Source: Thermoanaerobaculia bacterium
GTDB taxonomy: Bacteria > Acidobacteriota > Thermoanaerobaculia > Multivoradales > Multivoraceae
NCBI GenBank assembly: GCA_022823665.1
Contig: JAJEHN010000017.1
Coordinates: 1 to 42,500 of the forward strand
Length of the DNA stretch: 42,500 nt
Reading direction: 5' to 3'
Shown here piece after piece: positions 28,292 through 36,637 of the stretch. Under the pieces are notes generated by a model that saw only the letters and a program-made list of their open reading frames with translations, was not told the DNA's origin and did no database searches. Made by a program: the position numbers and the translations under genes. Position 1 is the first letter of the stretch. Each line of letters opens with the position of its first letter.

Positions 28292-30190
28292 GTGAGCGAT
28301 CCGCGTTCGATGTGCGAGCCGCGCGCGGCGCAGCGCGACGGGGAACTGCGGCGAACGCGGCGCATCGAGAAGACCGTGTCGTGGTCGCGGCTGGCCGCCG
28401 TTCTGGCGGCAGCCGTGCTGGTCTGGCTGTCGGTCCAGGCGAGGCTCTTCCCCCTGCTCTGGGCGGCAGTCCCGGCATTGCTCTTTCTCGTCCTCGTCGT
28501 TCTCCACGAGCGTGTGCTGCAGCGGGCCGAACGGCTGAAGCGGGCACGAGCCTTCTACCGATTCATGCTCGACCGCCTCGACGGCGACTGGCGCGCCGGC
28601 GGACGGCCCGGAACACGCTTTGCGGACGATCACGCCGGGCACGTGTACGCCGCGGACCTCGACCTGTTCGGCCCCGACTCGCTGTTCCGGCTGCTGAGCC
28701 GGGCCCGCACCCGCGGCGGAGAGGAACTCCTGGCGTCGTGGCTGCTCCGGCCCGCGCCGCCCGATGCGGTGCGGCGGCGGCAGGAGGCCGTCCGCGAACT
28801 GGCGCCCGGCCTGGACTTCCGGGAGCGTCTCGCCGCAACCGGTCGAATCGCGCGTACCGACCTCGATCCGGAGGCGCTGGTGTCCTGGGCGGAGGGCGCC
28901 TGGGCGGAAGGTGACGGCCGGGCCGCGCTTCCCGGCGCCGGCGGCCGGGAGTTCCTGGTGCGCGCCCTCCTGGTTGCCGTCGCCGCCGCCAATGTCCTCG
29001 CGGTCACGGGCTGGTTGGCCTGGGGTTGGGGGCCATCGCCCTTCCTTGGCCTGGCCGTGCTGCAGATCCTGTGGAGCCTCGCCTGGCGTCAGCGTTTCCG
29101 GGCGGTCACGGCCGGCGTCAGGCGGGCGAGCCGTGACCTGAACCTGGTTGCATCCCTGCTGGAAGTCATCGAGGGCGAGCCGTTCGAGAGCACGCGCCTG
29201 GTCGAACTGGTCAGGCAGTTGCGGAGCGACGACGCCGTCACCGCCTCACGGAGCGCCAGGCAACTGCAGCGCCTCGTCGACCTGCTCGACTCGATGCGCA
29301 ACGCCGTGTTCGCCCCCTTCGGGCTGTTGCTGTTGTGGACGCCTCAGCTCGCCTACGCCATTGACTCCTGGCGTCGCCGGCACGGAGACCGGGTCGCGGT
29401 CTGGCTCCGGGCACTGGCCGAATTCGAAGCTCTGGCCAGCCTCGCCTCCCATGCGTTCGAGAACCCGGACCGGACCTATCCCACGCTGGTCGAGCCGTCG
29501 GGGAACGGGCGTCCACTGCTCGACGGCCGGGAACTCGGGCATCCGCTGCTGCCGGCCCAGGAGTGCGTGGCGAACGACGTGTTCCTTGCCGGCCCGCTCC
29601 GGGAGGCCGACCGGGACGACCGGCAAGGCGAGGCGGCTGGCACAACGGCGGCCCAGTGCCTGATCGTCAGCGGCTCGAACATGTCCGGCAAGAGCACGCT
29701 GCTCAGGACCGTCGGCACGAACGTGGCGCTGGCGCAGGCCGGCGCGCCGGTGCGAGCACGCGCGCTGCGGCTGACGCCGCTGGCCATCGGCTCCTCGATC
29801 CAGCTCCACGACTCGCTCGCCGAGGGCCAGTCCAGGTTCTACGCCGAGATCACGAAGCTCAAGTCCGTGCTCGACCTGACCGAACAGCCGACGCCGGTGC
29901 TGTTCCTGCTCGACGAGATCCTCCACGGCACGAACTCCCACGACCGCAGGGTCGGCGCCGAGGCCCTGGTTCGAGGCCTGCTCGACCGCGGCGCGATCGG
30001 TCTCGTGACCACGCACGATCTGGCCCTGGCCCGGATCGCCGGCGACCCGGAAGGGGCGGCCGTCCGCAACGTCCACTTCCAGGACGATCTGGAAGATGGC
30101 GAGATCCGCTTCGACTACCGCCTGCGCGAGGGCACCGTCACCCGCAGCAACGCGCTGGACCTGATGCGCCAGGTCGGCCTGGACGTGTAA
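28292..30190 (+). CDS. Membrane-anchored MutS-family ATPase
   Basis: A 632-residue protein with MutS core and ATPase domains but without the mismatch-binding N-terminal domain. Two hydrophobic segments lie near residues 32-70 and others near 228-262 and 340-355, so it is probably membrane-bound. Walker A is SGSNMSGKSTLL (about residues 459-470), Walker B is LFLLDEILHGTNS (near 536), and VTTHDLALA follows as in MutS. This sub-family is common in Acidobacteria and Bacteroidetes and has no settled function; it is unlikely to be the mismatch-repair MutS. GTG at 28292 is chosen, 14 bases after the previous stop; an ATG at 28310 is possible. Probably co-transcribed with the serine hydrolase. Confidence 0.85.
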   Translation: MSDPRSMCEPRAAQRDGELRRTRRIEKTVSWSRLAAVLAAAVLVWLSVQARLFPLLWAAVPALLFLVLVVLHERVLQRAERLKRARAFYRFMLDRLDGDWRAGGRPGTRFADDHAGHVYAADLDLFGPDSLFRLLSRARTRGGEELLASWLLRPAPPDAVRRRQEAVRELAPGLDFRERLAATGRIARTDLDPEALVSWAEGAWAEGDGRAALPGAGGREFLVRALLVAVAAANVLAVTGWLAWGWGPSPFLGLAVLQILWSLAWRQRFRAVTAGVRRASRDLNLVASLLEVIEGEPFESTRLVELVRQLRSDDAVTASRSARQLQRLVDLLDSMRNAVFAPFGLLLLWTPQLAYAIDSWRRRHGDRVAVWLRALAEFEALASLASHAFENPDRTYPTLVEPSGNGRPLLDGRELGHPLLPAQECVANDVFLAGPLREADRDDRQGEAAGTTAAQCLIVSGSNMSGKSTLLRTVGTNVALAQAGAPVRARALRLTPLAIGSSIQLHDSLAEGQSRFYAEITKLKSVLDLTEQPTPVLFLLDEILHGTNSHDRRVGAEALVRGLLDRGAIGLVTTHDLALARIAGDPEGAAVRNVHFQDDLEDGEIRFDYRLREGTVTRSNALDLMRQVGLDV

Positions 30191-30268
30191 GATCGGCTCG
30201 TCACGAGTTCCGTTCGGACGGCTCGGGTCTTCCGAGTCGCCGGAATCCTCAAGGCCGCGACCTTCGTG

Positions 30269-30274
30269 TAGAAT
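30269..30274 (+). promoter_or_regulatory. -10 element (TAGAAT) before the TPR gene
   Basis: TAGAAT sits ten bases before the ATG at 30285, in the 94-base gap after the MutS-like gene. No purine-rich ribosome-binding site lies between, so a leaderless or nearly leaderless transcript is likely. Confidence 0.5.
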
Positions 30275-30284
30275 CGGCGTCCTG

Positions 30285-31304
30285 ATGACCGCGACGGTTG
30301 TTCCCTTCCGCTCGTCGCCTGAACCGGCGTTTGTCCCGGAGCGCGTTTACGCGCCCGAGCCGGATACTTGTGTCGTGGACACGGTAGACACGACGGGCGA
30401 CTTCGAGACGCTGAGGGATCGCGCTCGGGAGTTCGGGAACAGCGGCTCGTACCGAGAAGCAGCGGCTCTATATCGCAGAGCCGCTGACGCCGCCGCAGCC
30501 ATCGGTGACGCTGACCGTGCCGACGAAGCGATCTGCGGCTGGGGCACGGCCGAAACCGAACTCGGCAACGGCGCCAAAGTGATGGCCGAGTTGCGCCGGA
30601 TCCTGCTTGGGAGTTCCGTTGACTACAACTGCTGGCTGGCCTCCTATACGTTGGCTCGCGCACACGAGTTAGAAGGGCAGATCAAGAAGGCGCTCTTCTA
30701 CGCCCAGTTGTCATTGCAGCACTCTGGCTACGTTGACCGGCCTGGCTCGACCGCCGGCTCGCGCAACCTGCTCGGGAACCTGTTGATGACCGAGGGTCGG
30801 GAGGCCGACGCTGCCGCCGAATATCGGACGGCCCTCAAGGAGTCGCACGGCGCACCCCCGGCTTGGACAGCGACTGTCGAGGTCAACTTGGGCTATTGCG
30901 TCCTGGCGGACGCGTTCGCAGACAACCGCGTTCACCGACGGCGGTTGCGCGAGGGCCTGCGACTGACGTACCGGAGCCTGCGAACGCTCCGCCGCGAGGA
31001 GGCGGGCCCGCTGCTGGTTTGGCCGCACCTGGACCTGTGCTTCGCCTACCTCGAAATGGAACGGCCGGAACCAGCGATGCGTCATGGCCGTCGAGCACTG
31101 GAGCTGGCCGAGCGGTACGAGAACCGGGACGTAGCCAAGAACTGCCTCTACTTGCTGGGACAGACGGCCATGCTGCAGCACGACACGGAGGCGGCACGTC
31201 AGTTCTTCGGCGAACTAGAGGAGCGCTTCTACTCCGATCGGGCCGGGATCGCGGACGTGCTGATGTCTCTGGATCTTCGCCAAGTGGTGAACCTGAGGGC
31301 GTGA
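30285..31304 (+). CDS. TPR-repeat protein of unknown function
   Basis: A 339-residue cytoplasmic-looking protein without signal or membrane segments. After a poorly conserved 45-residue head, helical TPR-type repeats run from about residue 45 to 325 (REFGNSGSYREAAALYRRAA; NLLGNLLMTEGREADAAAEY; MRHGRRALELAERYENRDVA). I do not recognise a family beyond TPR. Its third codon positions hold more A and T by eye than the flanking genes, as in the next gene, which suggests a region of different origin. The stop codon shares a base with the next ATG (TGATG at 31302-31306), so the two are translationally coupled and form a two-gene unit. An accessory or partner-binding role is the only safe inference. 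Confidence 0.8.
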   Translation: MTATVVPFRSSPEPAFVPERVYAPEPDTCVVDTVDTTGDFETLRDRAREFGNSGSYREAAALYRRAADAAAAIGDADRADEAICGWGTAETELGNGAKVMAELRRILLGSSVDYNCWLASYTLARAHELEGQIKKALFYAQLSLQHSGYVDRPGSTAGSRNLLGNLLMTEGREADAAAEYRTALKESHGAPPAWTATVEVNLGYCVLADAFADNRVHRRRLREGLRLTYRSLRTLRREEAGPLLVWPHLDLCFAYLEMERPEPAMRHGRRALELAERYENRDVAKNCLYLLGQTAMLQHDTEAARQFFGELEERFYSDRAGIADVLMSLDLRQVVNLRA

Positions 31305-32758
31305 TGAGAGGCATGGTCACCACGTTCTTGAAGGCAGACCGGCCGAGCCGCACAGGTGTCTCGGCGACGCTGGCGCTGGCACTACTACTCGGCAGCGCTG
31401 CCGCGAATGCGGCTAGCAGCGCACCAGTGCTGGGCACGAGCGGCGATGTCTACCAGATCGCTGTCGGGAGTTACGGCGACCTCTTCCCGGACGGAAGCCA
31501 GGCTTCATCAGACGCGGACGTTCTCCGGCTTGAGGCCCGGCGCGGTTCAGGCGCGGTCGAGCACCACCTGGTCCCGGGCAGCGAATCGGACGATAGCGAC
31601 CGGACGCCTTCGCTGTTCTTCGACGCGGCCACTGGAAGGCTCTACGTCGTCTGGTCGAGCAGCAACGCCTCGACACTGACCCGCATCAATCTCGCCTCCT
31701 TTGACGGCAGCAGCTGGTCCGAGACGATTGAAGTCTCCGGCAACATCTACAGCGACAAGTCAGCCCCGCGCCTCGCCGTTACCCACGACCGTTTCGAACT
31801 AGCAGGCGGAACCGCCGGCGAGTCGAACACCCGAACCGTCCTCCACGTGGTCTGGTCGGAAGGTACGACAGACGGCGAGAAGGTCATGTACGCACCCGTC
31901 GTGTTGATCGACGGCGAACTTGCCTCGACCTGGCGCCGTGTACATCGATTGAACGACTACGTCTCGCAGGACTTGGCGAACCAACCGTACGGCGCCGAAG
32001 TCGCGACGGCGTTGCTAGCAGCTCCTACTGTTGACGCAGGAGGCGAATCGAACGCCGTAGTCATCGGTTTCGCCGACGACGCCACCGGAGCCCTCGTCCA
32101 GTTGGAACTCGCCACTCCCGCGACTGAGCTTTCAGAACTCGCCGACAGTCTGGCAGACCACCTCGATTCATCGAACCTCTGCGGACGCATCGAGACGGAA
32201 GGCTCGAGCGCGATCACCTCGGTAACAAGTGCGGCACGCGCTCACATCGTCATTTTCGGCCGGAGAATCCGCAGTCAAGCTCGAAGTCTCTTGGCCGACG
32301 AAACCGGGCGGCTACTCTCGACACGAGCGGAGGCACTTTGCGCCGAAGGCGGACTTCAAAGTGTGTCCAGCGAAGCAAGGGCTCACATCGTGATCTTCGG
32401 CGCCAGGTCACAGGATGGCGATCTCTTGGAAGAGGCAATGGCCGGAGAGAGCCACGTCCTCCTCGCCGCCGCCCAGGAAGTCGGCGACGACTACGTCCAG
32501 CACCTGGCTCGGCTGCAGGTGAAGTCGGAGCGGATCGCGCCGGCGATCGGCGACGGCGAGCCGACGATCCTGGTGTCGCCCAAGGGCACCGGAGCGATCG
32601 TCGTCTGGGAGAACGGGAACACGCTGACCTACGTCGAAACGGCCGACGTGGCCGCAGACGAGGCCTGGAGCAGCTCCCACACACTCCAGGTCGGCAGCAG
32701 CCTCTCGCGATCCGAGGCGTACACGATCCTCCGGGATCGGGCACGCTCCCTCGAGTAG
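31304..32758 (+). CDS. Secreted protein of unknown function with internal ARAHIVIFG repeat
   Basis: A 484-residue exported protein; the signal peptide ends near residue 37 (GSAAANAAS). The first half has strands of the type TPSLFFDAATGRLYVVWSSS and VLHVVWSEGTTDG, and a similar AIVVWENGNTLTYVE near the end, resembling sialidase/BNR-like beta-propeller blades. In the middle the nonapeptide ARAHIVIFG occurs twice (32234-32260 and 32375-32401), encoded with different codons and 47 residues apart. Composition becomes more GC-rich from about 32440 to the stop, like the host genes, while the earlier part does not, so the gene may be mosaic. It ends seven bases from the convergent M23 gene. No enzymatic motif was recognised. 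Confidence 0.75.
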   Translation: MRGMVTTFLKADRPSRTGVSATLALALLLGSAAANAASSAPVLGTSGDVYQIAVGSYGDLFPDGSQASSDADVLRLEARRGSGAVEHHLVPGSESDDSDRTPSLFFDAATGRLYVVWSSSNASTLTRINLASFDGSSWSETIEVSGNIYSDKSAPRLAVTHDRFELAGGTAGESNTRTVLHVVWSEGTTDGEKVMYAPVVLIDGELASTWRRVHRLNDYVSQDLANQPYGAEVATALLAAPTVDAGGESNAVVIGFADDATGALVQLELATPATELSELADSLADHLDSSNLCGRIETEGSSAITSVTSAARAHIVIFGRRIRSQARSLLADETGRLLSTRAEALCAEGGLQSVSSEARAHIVIFGARSQDGDLLEEAMAGESHVLLAAAQEVGDDYVQHLARLQVKSERIAPAIGDGEPTILVSPKGTGAIVVWENGNTLTYVETADVAADEAWSSSHTLQVGSSLSRSEAYTILRDRARSLE

Positions 32759-32765
32759 GTCAGGC

Positions 32766-34058
32766 TTAGGGACCCAGCCGGACGGCGGTGTCCGAGGCGC
32801 CGCGGAGTTCATGGCGCAGGATGTCCCGGCGTTCGAAGAAGGCCGGGAGCAAGGCGTCGCCCAGCGGCGGGACGGGCTCGCTGACGAGGTTCGCCGGGTT
32901 GATCCAGCGGCCATTGCGCTGCACGCGGTAGTCGAGATGGGGGCCGGTGGAGAGACCGCTGGAGCCGACGTACCCGATGACCTGCCCCTGATCCACCCGC
33001 GCTCCGGACCGGATGCCCTGGGCGTAGCCAGAGAGGTGCAGATAGGCCGTCAGATAACCGTTCGGGTGGCGCAGCCGGACCGTCCGGCCGCCTCCGCCGC
33101 GTGCACCGGCCGAAAGGACGGTGCCATCCGCCGTCGCCCGCACCGGGGTTCCTACCGGCGCGCCGTAGTCCACGCCATAGTGCGGCATGCGACGCTTCAG
33201 GATCGGGTGGAAGCGACTCAGCGAAAACCGGGACGTGACTCTCGAGTACGGCAGGGGTGAACGGAGGAACTGCCGCCGCAGGGGCTGGCCATCGGCGTCG
33301 TAGTACCGGTTGGAACCACCGTCGCCGCTTCCCTCCTCGGAGAAACTGTAGGCCTCGAGCCAACGGTCCCGGTTCCGGTAGCGCAGGGCGTGGACCGCAG
33401 CCACACCCTGGATCTGCCCGTCCAGGCGGAGCTCGTCGAAGAGGATCTCGAAGCGGTCGCCGACCCGCAGGTCGCGATTGAAGTCGAGGTCCCACTGCAG
33501 CACCCTCGCCATGCTGTCGGCCAGGTTGGCTGGCCCGCCGGCCCGGTGAATCGACGTTTCCAGGGCTCCGCGCAGTTCGCCGCTGACCAGGCGCCGGATG
33601 TGACTGCGTCGATAGGGCCGGTAACGACTCGTCCAGTCGCCGCCGTTCCGCTCGGCCACGACGACTCCCTGGCCCCGGCGCGGCAGCGTGACGCCGACGA
33701 GACCCTCGTCCCGGTGGACCATCGAGTAGAAGGCCTCGCGCGCGCGCAGCTTGCGGGGGTCCAGCACCTCGCTGACCGCCGCGCTGGCCTGATGGAGTTC
33801 CGCTTCCGGAACGCCGGCCCGACGCAGGACCCCGTCGAGGGTGTCGCCTCTCCGGATCACGTGCTCCAGCGGGAAGGGCACCTGATCCAGTGCCTCCGGG
33901 TCGAGCGCGAAGGCGAGGTCGTCGTCGGTCACGCTGCCTGACGCGGCGCTCACTTCAATGGGCGTAGCCGCGGGGCGGATCGCGAGCCAGCCCAGGAAGA
34001 TCGCCAGAGCGGCGCTCAGGAGACCTGCGGCCCAACGCCCAAGTTGTTCAGTACGCAC
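32766..34058 (-). CDS. M23-family (LytM-type) peptidase with LysM-like region
   Basis: A 430-residue cell-wall hydrolase or regulator. An N-terminal membrane anchor (residues 8-27) is followed by a LysM/OapA-like segment (EHVIRRGDTLDGVLRRAGVP, 65-84), a linker domain, and the LytM domain at about 285-395. The HxxxD motif is H293/D297 (HYGVDYGAP), H341 lies in HLSGY, and the last motif is GPHLDY, so the second ligand of the usual HxH (H374-L-D376) is Asp. That variant occurs in active-looking relatives, but weak activity is possible. GTG at 34058 has an excellent GGAGGTG eight bases upstream. It follows the ECF sigma gene by 47 bases and may be co-transcribed with it. Confidence 0.9.
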   Translation of the reverse strand: MRTEQLGRWAAGLLSAALAIFLGWLAIRPAATPIEVSAASGSVTDDDLAFALDPEALDQVPFPLEHVIRRGDTLDGVLRRAGVPEAELHQASAAVSEVLDPRKLRAREAFYSMVHRDEGLVGVTLPRRGQGVVVAERNGGDWTSRYRPYRRSHIRRLVSGELRGALETSIHRAGGPANLADSMARVLQWDLDFNRDLRVGDRFEILFDELRLDGQIQGVAAVHALRYRNRDRWLEAYSFSEEGSGDGGSNRYYDADGQPLRRQFLRSPLPYSRVTSRFSLSRFHPILKRRMPHYGVDYGAPVGTPVRATADGTVLSAGARGGGGRTVRLRHPNGYLTAYLHLSGYAQGIRSGARVDQGQVIGYVGSSGLSTGPHLDYRVQRNGRWINPANLVSEPVPPLGDALLPAFFERRDILRHELRGASDTAVRLGP

Positions 34059-34105
34059 GAGTTAGGCACCTCCGGGCCGAGCCCGGAAGTCCTATTCTGC
34101 CATGC

Positions 34106-34726
34106 TCAGGCCGCGTCCTGCTGCCTCGACCGCATCTTTCTGGGCTCTCGAGAGCGGATGTAACCGTGCTCCCGGGCGTACTCGAGGAGAACGGCCTCCA
34201 GCTTGCGCCTGCCCCGGTAGAGCCGGCTCATGACGGTGCCCAGAGGAATGCCGAGCTGATCCGCGATCTCCCGGTAGGACAGTCCCTGCAGGTCGGCCAG
34301 CTCGACCGCCATTCGATAGTCCTCGGGCAGCGCCTCGAGGGCCTGCTGAACATCCTGGTCGAGCGCGTCGACCATCAACTCTTCCTCCGGCGTCGCGCCA
34401 CGGGCGGTCAGCGGCGACTCGAGGAGCTTCAACTCGAAGGAGCCCTCGATCTCGTCGAAGGAGTTCTTGAGCGGCTGGCGCTGGCGCTTCCGGTAGCGGT
34501 TGATGAATGTGTTCTTGAGGATCTTGAACAGCCAGGCCTTGAAGTTCGTCCCTTCCTGGAACTTGTCGTAGTACTTGTACGCACGCAGGTAGGTCTCCTG
34601 CAGGAGGTCCTCGGCGTCCTGGCGGTTGCGGGACATCCGGTAGGCCGTGCTGTACAGACTGTCCATGAAGGGCAGCACCTCGGCCTCGAAGTTCCAGCCG
34701 CCGTTGTGATCGGCTATGGCGCTCAT
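34106..34726 (-). CDS. ECF sigma factor, SigR/SigH-like
   Basis: A 206-residue ECF factor. Region 2 includes [20 protein letters not shown] and [20 protein letters not shown] (about residues 29-79), very like the SigH/SigR oxidative-stress group; region 4 includes [20 protein letters not shown] (149-168). A basic tail follows. ATG at 34726 is chosen because GGGGGAGG lies about eight bases upstream. SigR-type factors normally have a zinc anti-sigma (RsrA-like, HxxxCxxC) gene directly downstream; none is present here, and an M23 peptidase takes that place. Control must therefore be by a distant or different partner. Confidence 0.92.
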   Translation of the reverse strand: MSAIADHNGGWNFEAEVLPFMDSLYSTAYRMSRNRQDAEDLLQETYLRAYKYYDKFQEGTNFKAWLFKILKNTFINRYRKRQRQPLKNSFDEIEGSFELKLLESPLTARGATPEEELMVDALDQDVQQALEALPEDYRMAVELADLQGLSYREIADQLGIPLGTVMSRLYRGRRKLEAVLLEYAREHGYIRSREPRKMRSRQQDAA

Positions 34727-35028
34727 CTGGTTTGCCTCCCCCGCCGCGGAAATGGGGCCGCGGCGCCTTGTGTGGGAAGGGGTCAGCACATTCGGTGCCA
34801 AGTCCTGCAGGCGCGACGGTCAAACCGTCATCTTGCTGTCGGAGCGCCGTTTCCGGCCCGACGGCGCCACCGAGGGCGAGCGCCGGCCCTCGCGCCAAAG
34901 GCTCGGCAAGACGCCAATATGGCCGGCGCACGCCACAAAGGGACGTGCAAGCCGGCCAGAAGGCCTCCCTCTCGGGAGGCTTCAGCGGCGCAGGTTCCCC
35001 GGCGCCGCCAGGCCCTCGCCGGTTCCTC
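34727..35028. other. Gap of 302 bases between atpE and the ECF sigma gene
   Basis: Holds the terminator-like hairpin at 34961-34982 and the sequence GCCGGCCAGAAGGCC (34951-34965), which also occurs (as its complement) in the hairpin at 16227-16244. No gene or clear promoter for the sigma factor could be assigned; candidate hexamers are too weak. Confidence 0.6.
34961..34982 (-). terminator. Hairpin downstream of atpE
   Basis: A perfect 7-bp stem GCCTCCC/GGGAGGC with a 4-base loop, extended by an A-T and a G-T pair, about 47 bases past the atpE stop on the minus strand. Only a short T-poor tail (CTTCT) follows, so termination is probable but not certain. Confidence 0.45.
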
Positions 35029-35346
35029 CTAGACGAAGCCGGCGCCGCGGAGCGCGATGACCAGGGCGTAGATGACGACCGACTCCATGAAGGCCAGGCC
35101 GATCAGGAGCATGATCTGGATGCGGCCGCCCGCGCCCGGATTCCGGGCCAGTCCCGCGCAGGCCTCACCGGTCGCACGGCCCTGACCGATCGCGCCGCCG
35201 GCCGCGGCGATACCGATGCCAACGGCGGCGCCGAGCAGGCCGAGATTGGCGCCGCCGCCGCCTTCTTCGCCGTCCTGAGCCAGGGCCGGAGCGGCAAACA
35301 GGGTGAGCAGCAGGGCCACGAGAAGGACGAGCTTTGACTTCTTCAT
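35029..35346 (-). CDS. atpE: ATP synthase F0 subunit c, with signal-peptide-like N-terminus
   Basis: A 105-residue c subunit, about 25-30 residues longer than usual. Residues 1-23 (MKKSKLVLLVALLLTLFAAP then ALA) look like a cleavable signal peptide, followed by an acidic Gly-rich linker. The hairpin has two membrane helices joined by the ARNPGA loop (67-72), with the ion-binding Glu88 in GLAFMESVVIY. Q55, E88, S89 and Y93 fall in the positions of Q32, E65, S66 and Y70 of the sodium-binding Ilyobacter ring (same spacing), but the T67 equivalent is V90. A sodium-coupled ring is thus possible but not established. It lies 16 bases after atpB. Confidence 0.93.
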   Translation of the reverse strand: MKKSKLVLLVALLLTLFAAPALAQDGEEGGGGANLGLLGAAVGIGIAAAGGAIGQGRATGEACAGLARNPGAGGRIQIMLLIGLAFMESVVIYALVIALRGAGFV

Positions 35347-35362
35347 TTCCTGAGAGTCCCTT

Positions 35363-36085
35363 TCAGTGTGCCGACGCCTCAGCCTCGGCGATGTAAACGG
35401 TGGTCAACATGATGAAGATGAAGGTCTGCAGGGTCGCGGCCAGAAGGCCGAGCGCCATGATCGGCAACGGCAGCGCAAGAGGAACCAGACTGAAGATGGC
35501 GGCCGCGGCGAGGTGTTCGCCGAAGACGTTCCCGAACAGCCGCATTCCGAGCGAGAGCACGCGAGCTGCGTGACTGATGATCTCGAGCGGGATGAAGAGC
35601 GGGGCAAGCCAGAGGACCGGGCCGACGAAGTGCGCGAAGTAGCGCAGGCCGTGCCGGCGCAGGCCGAACAGGTGGTACAGCACCCATGCAGTAATCGAGA
35701 GCGCGAACGTGACGTTGACGTTCTGGGTCGGTGGCAGCAGGAAAAAGACGGACCCCGACAGGTTGCTGATGAAGATGAAGAACGCGAACGAGGCGATCAG
35801 GGGCAGATGTCGCGAGCCGCCCTCGCCGATCGTCTCCTCGAGGAGGTTCCGCATCCAGTCGAGGACAATCTCGACGAGCTGCTGCACCTTGCCCGGATCG
35901 TCCCGATTCAGCCCCCTCGACACGACCACGCCTAGCGTCGTCACGACACCGAAGACGAACAGCGCCATGACGACGTGATCCGGCACCTCGTGGGGGAGGC
36001 TCTCCTCGGCGCCCGCCAGACCGACACCTGTCCTCCAGACCGCGTTCACGGGCTCGTAGAGGATGGAGTGTTCGCCGGCAGCCAT
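35363..36085 (-). CDS. atpB: ATP synthase F0 subunit a
   Basis: A 240-residue polytopic subunit that forms the ion half-channels against the c ring. About five or six hydrophobic segments are visible; the essential Arg lies in LSLGMRLFGN (R182), followed by VFGEH. The N-terminal EHSILYEPVN leads to the first helix near residue 38. ATG at 36085 lacks a strong ribosome-binding site. It comes after atpZ and atpI on the same strand and before atpE; atpF, atpH and the F1 genes are absent from the window, so the ATP synthase genes are split over at least two loci. Confidence 0.95.
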   Translation of the reverse strand: MAAGEHSILYEPVNAVWRTGVGLAGAEESLPHEVPDHVVMALFVFGVVTTLGVVVSRGLNRDDPGKVQQLVEIVLDWMRNLLEETIGEGGSRHLPLIASFAFFIFISNLSGSVFFLLPPTQNVNVTFALSITAWVLYHLFGLRRHGLRYFAHFVGPVLWLAPLFIPLEIISHAARVLSLGMRLFGNVFGEHLAAAAIFSLVPLALPLPIMALGLLAATLQTFIFIMLTTVYIAEAEASAH

Positions 36086-36205
36086 GACAGGTGGGGGACT
36101 TCGGACGTGGAGGGATGGTGACCGTTGCTCGAACGGATGAGTCGGGCGCGTGTACGGCTAGGCGGGGCGGGCGGCGTCCAGGTCGGGACCGGGTCGATCC
36201 GCGGA

Positions 36206-36637
36206 CTAGCGAGCCGTACCGATACGACGCGCCAACTCCGAAACCACCAGTGCCAGAGGCACGACCGAGAATCCCAGGATTAGCGCGATGAACTCCCTTG
36301 ACCCCACAAGCAGGGCCGCAACGATGAAAGCGCTCAACAACGAATAGCGGAGAACGGTGACCAGAGTGTTCCTGGCGCCAGCACGCCCGTCGACGTTCGG
36401 CTCCAACGCGCGAACCTGCATCTCCAGGCCGCGGAAGCTGAAACTACTGACGAGCCCTGCGGCTGTCAAGGCAACTGCGGCGCCCGGGCTCCAGGCGAGC
36501 GCTGCCGCACCTCCGAGGGCCGTCAGCAGCAGCGACCAGCGAAGAACCCGCTTCGACATCGCTGCCAACTGATCGGCCGTTCCCGAAGGCCCCCGGAAGC
36601 CGAGCAGACGGGCGACTTCACGAGCCGCCGAAGCCAT
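36206..36637 (-). CDS. atpI: ATP synthase subunit I-like membrane protein
   Basis: A 143-residue protein with four hydrophobic segments (about residues 34-48, 53-67, 96-112 and 115-134). Sequence similarity to known AtpI is weak by eye, so the call rests mainly on topology, size and its place between atpZ and atpB. AtpI assists c-ring assembly. GAGGAGG precedes the ATG at 36637, which lies inside the end of atpZ (20-base overlap). The 120 bases between it and atpB hold nothing I recognise. Confidence 0.65.
   Translation of the reverse strand: MASAAREVARLLGFRGPSGTADQLAAMSKRVLRWSLLLTALGGAAALAWSPGAAVALTAAGLVSSFSFRGLEMQVRALEPNVDGRAGARNTLVTVLRYSLLSAFIVAALLVGSREFIALILGFSVVPLALVVSELARRIGTAR

Noticed and set aside
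34840..34870. SigR-type autoregulatory promoter (GGAAAC with a distant GTT) upstream of the ECF gene
   Set aside because: The spacing between the two elements is too long, and the hexamers are too weak to support a call.
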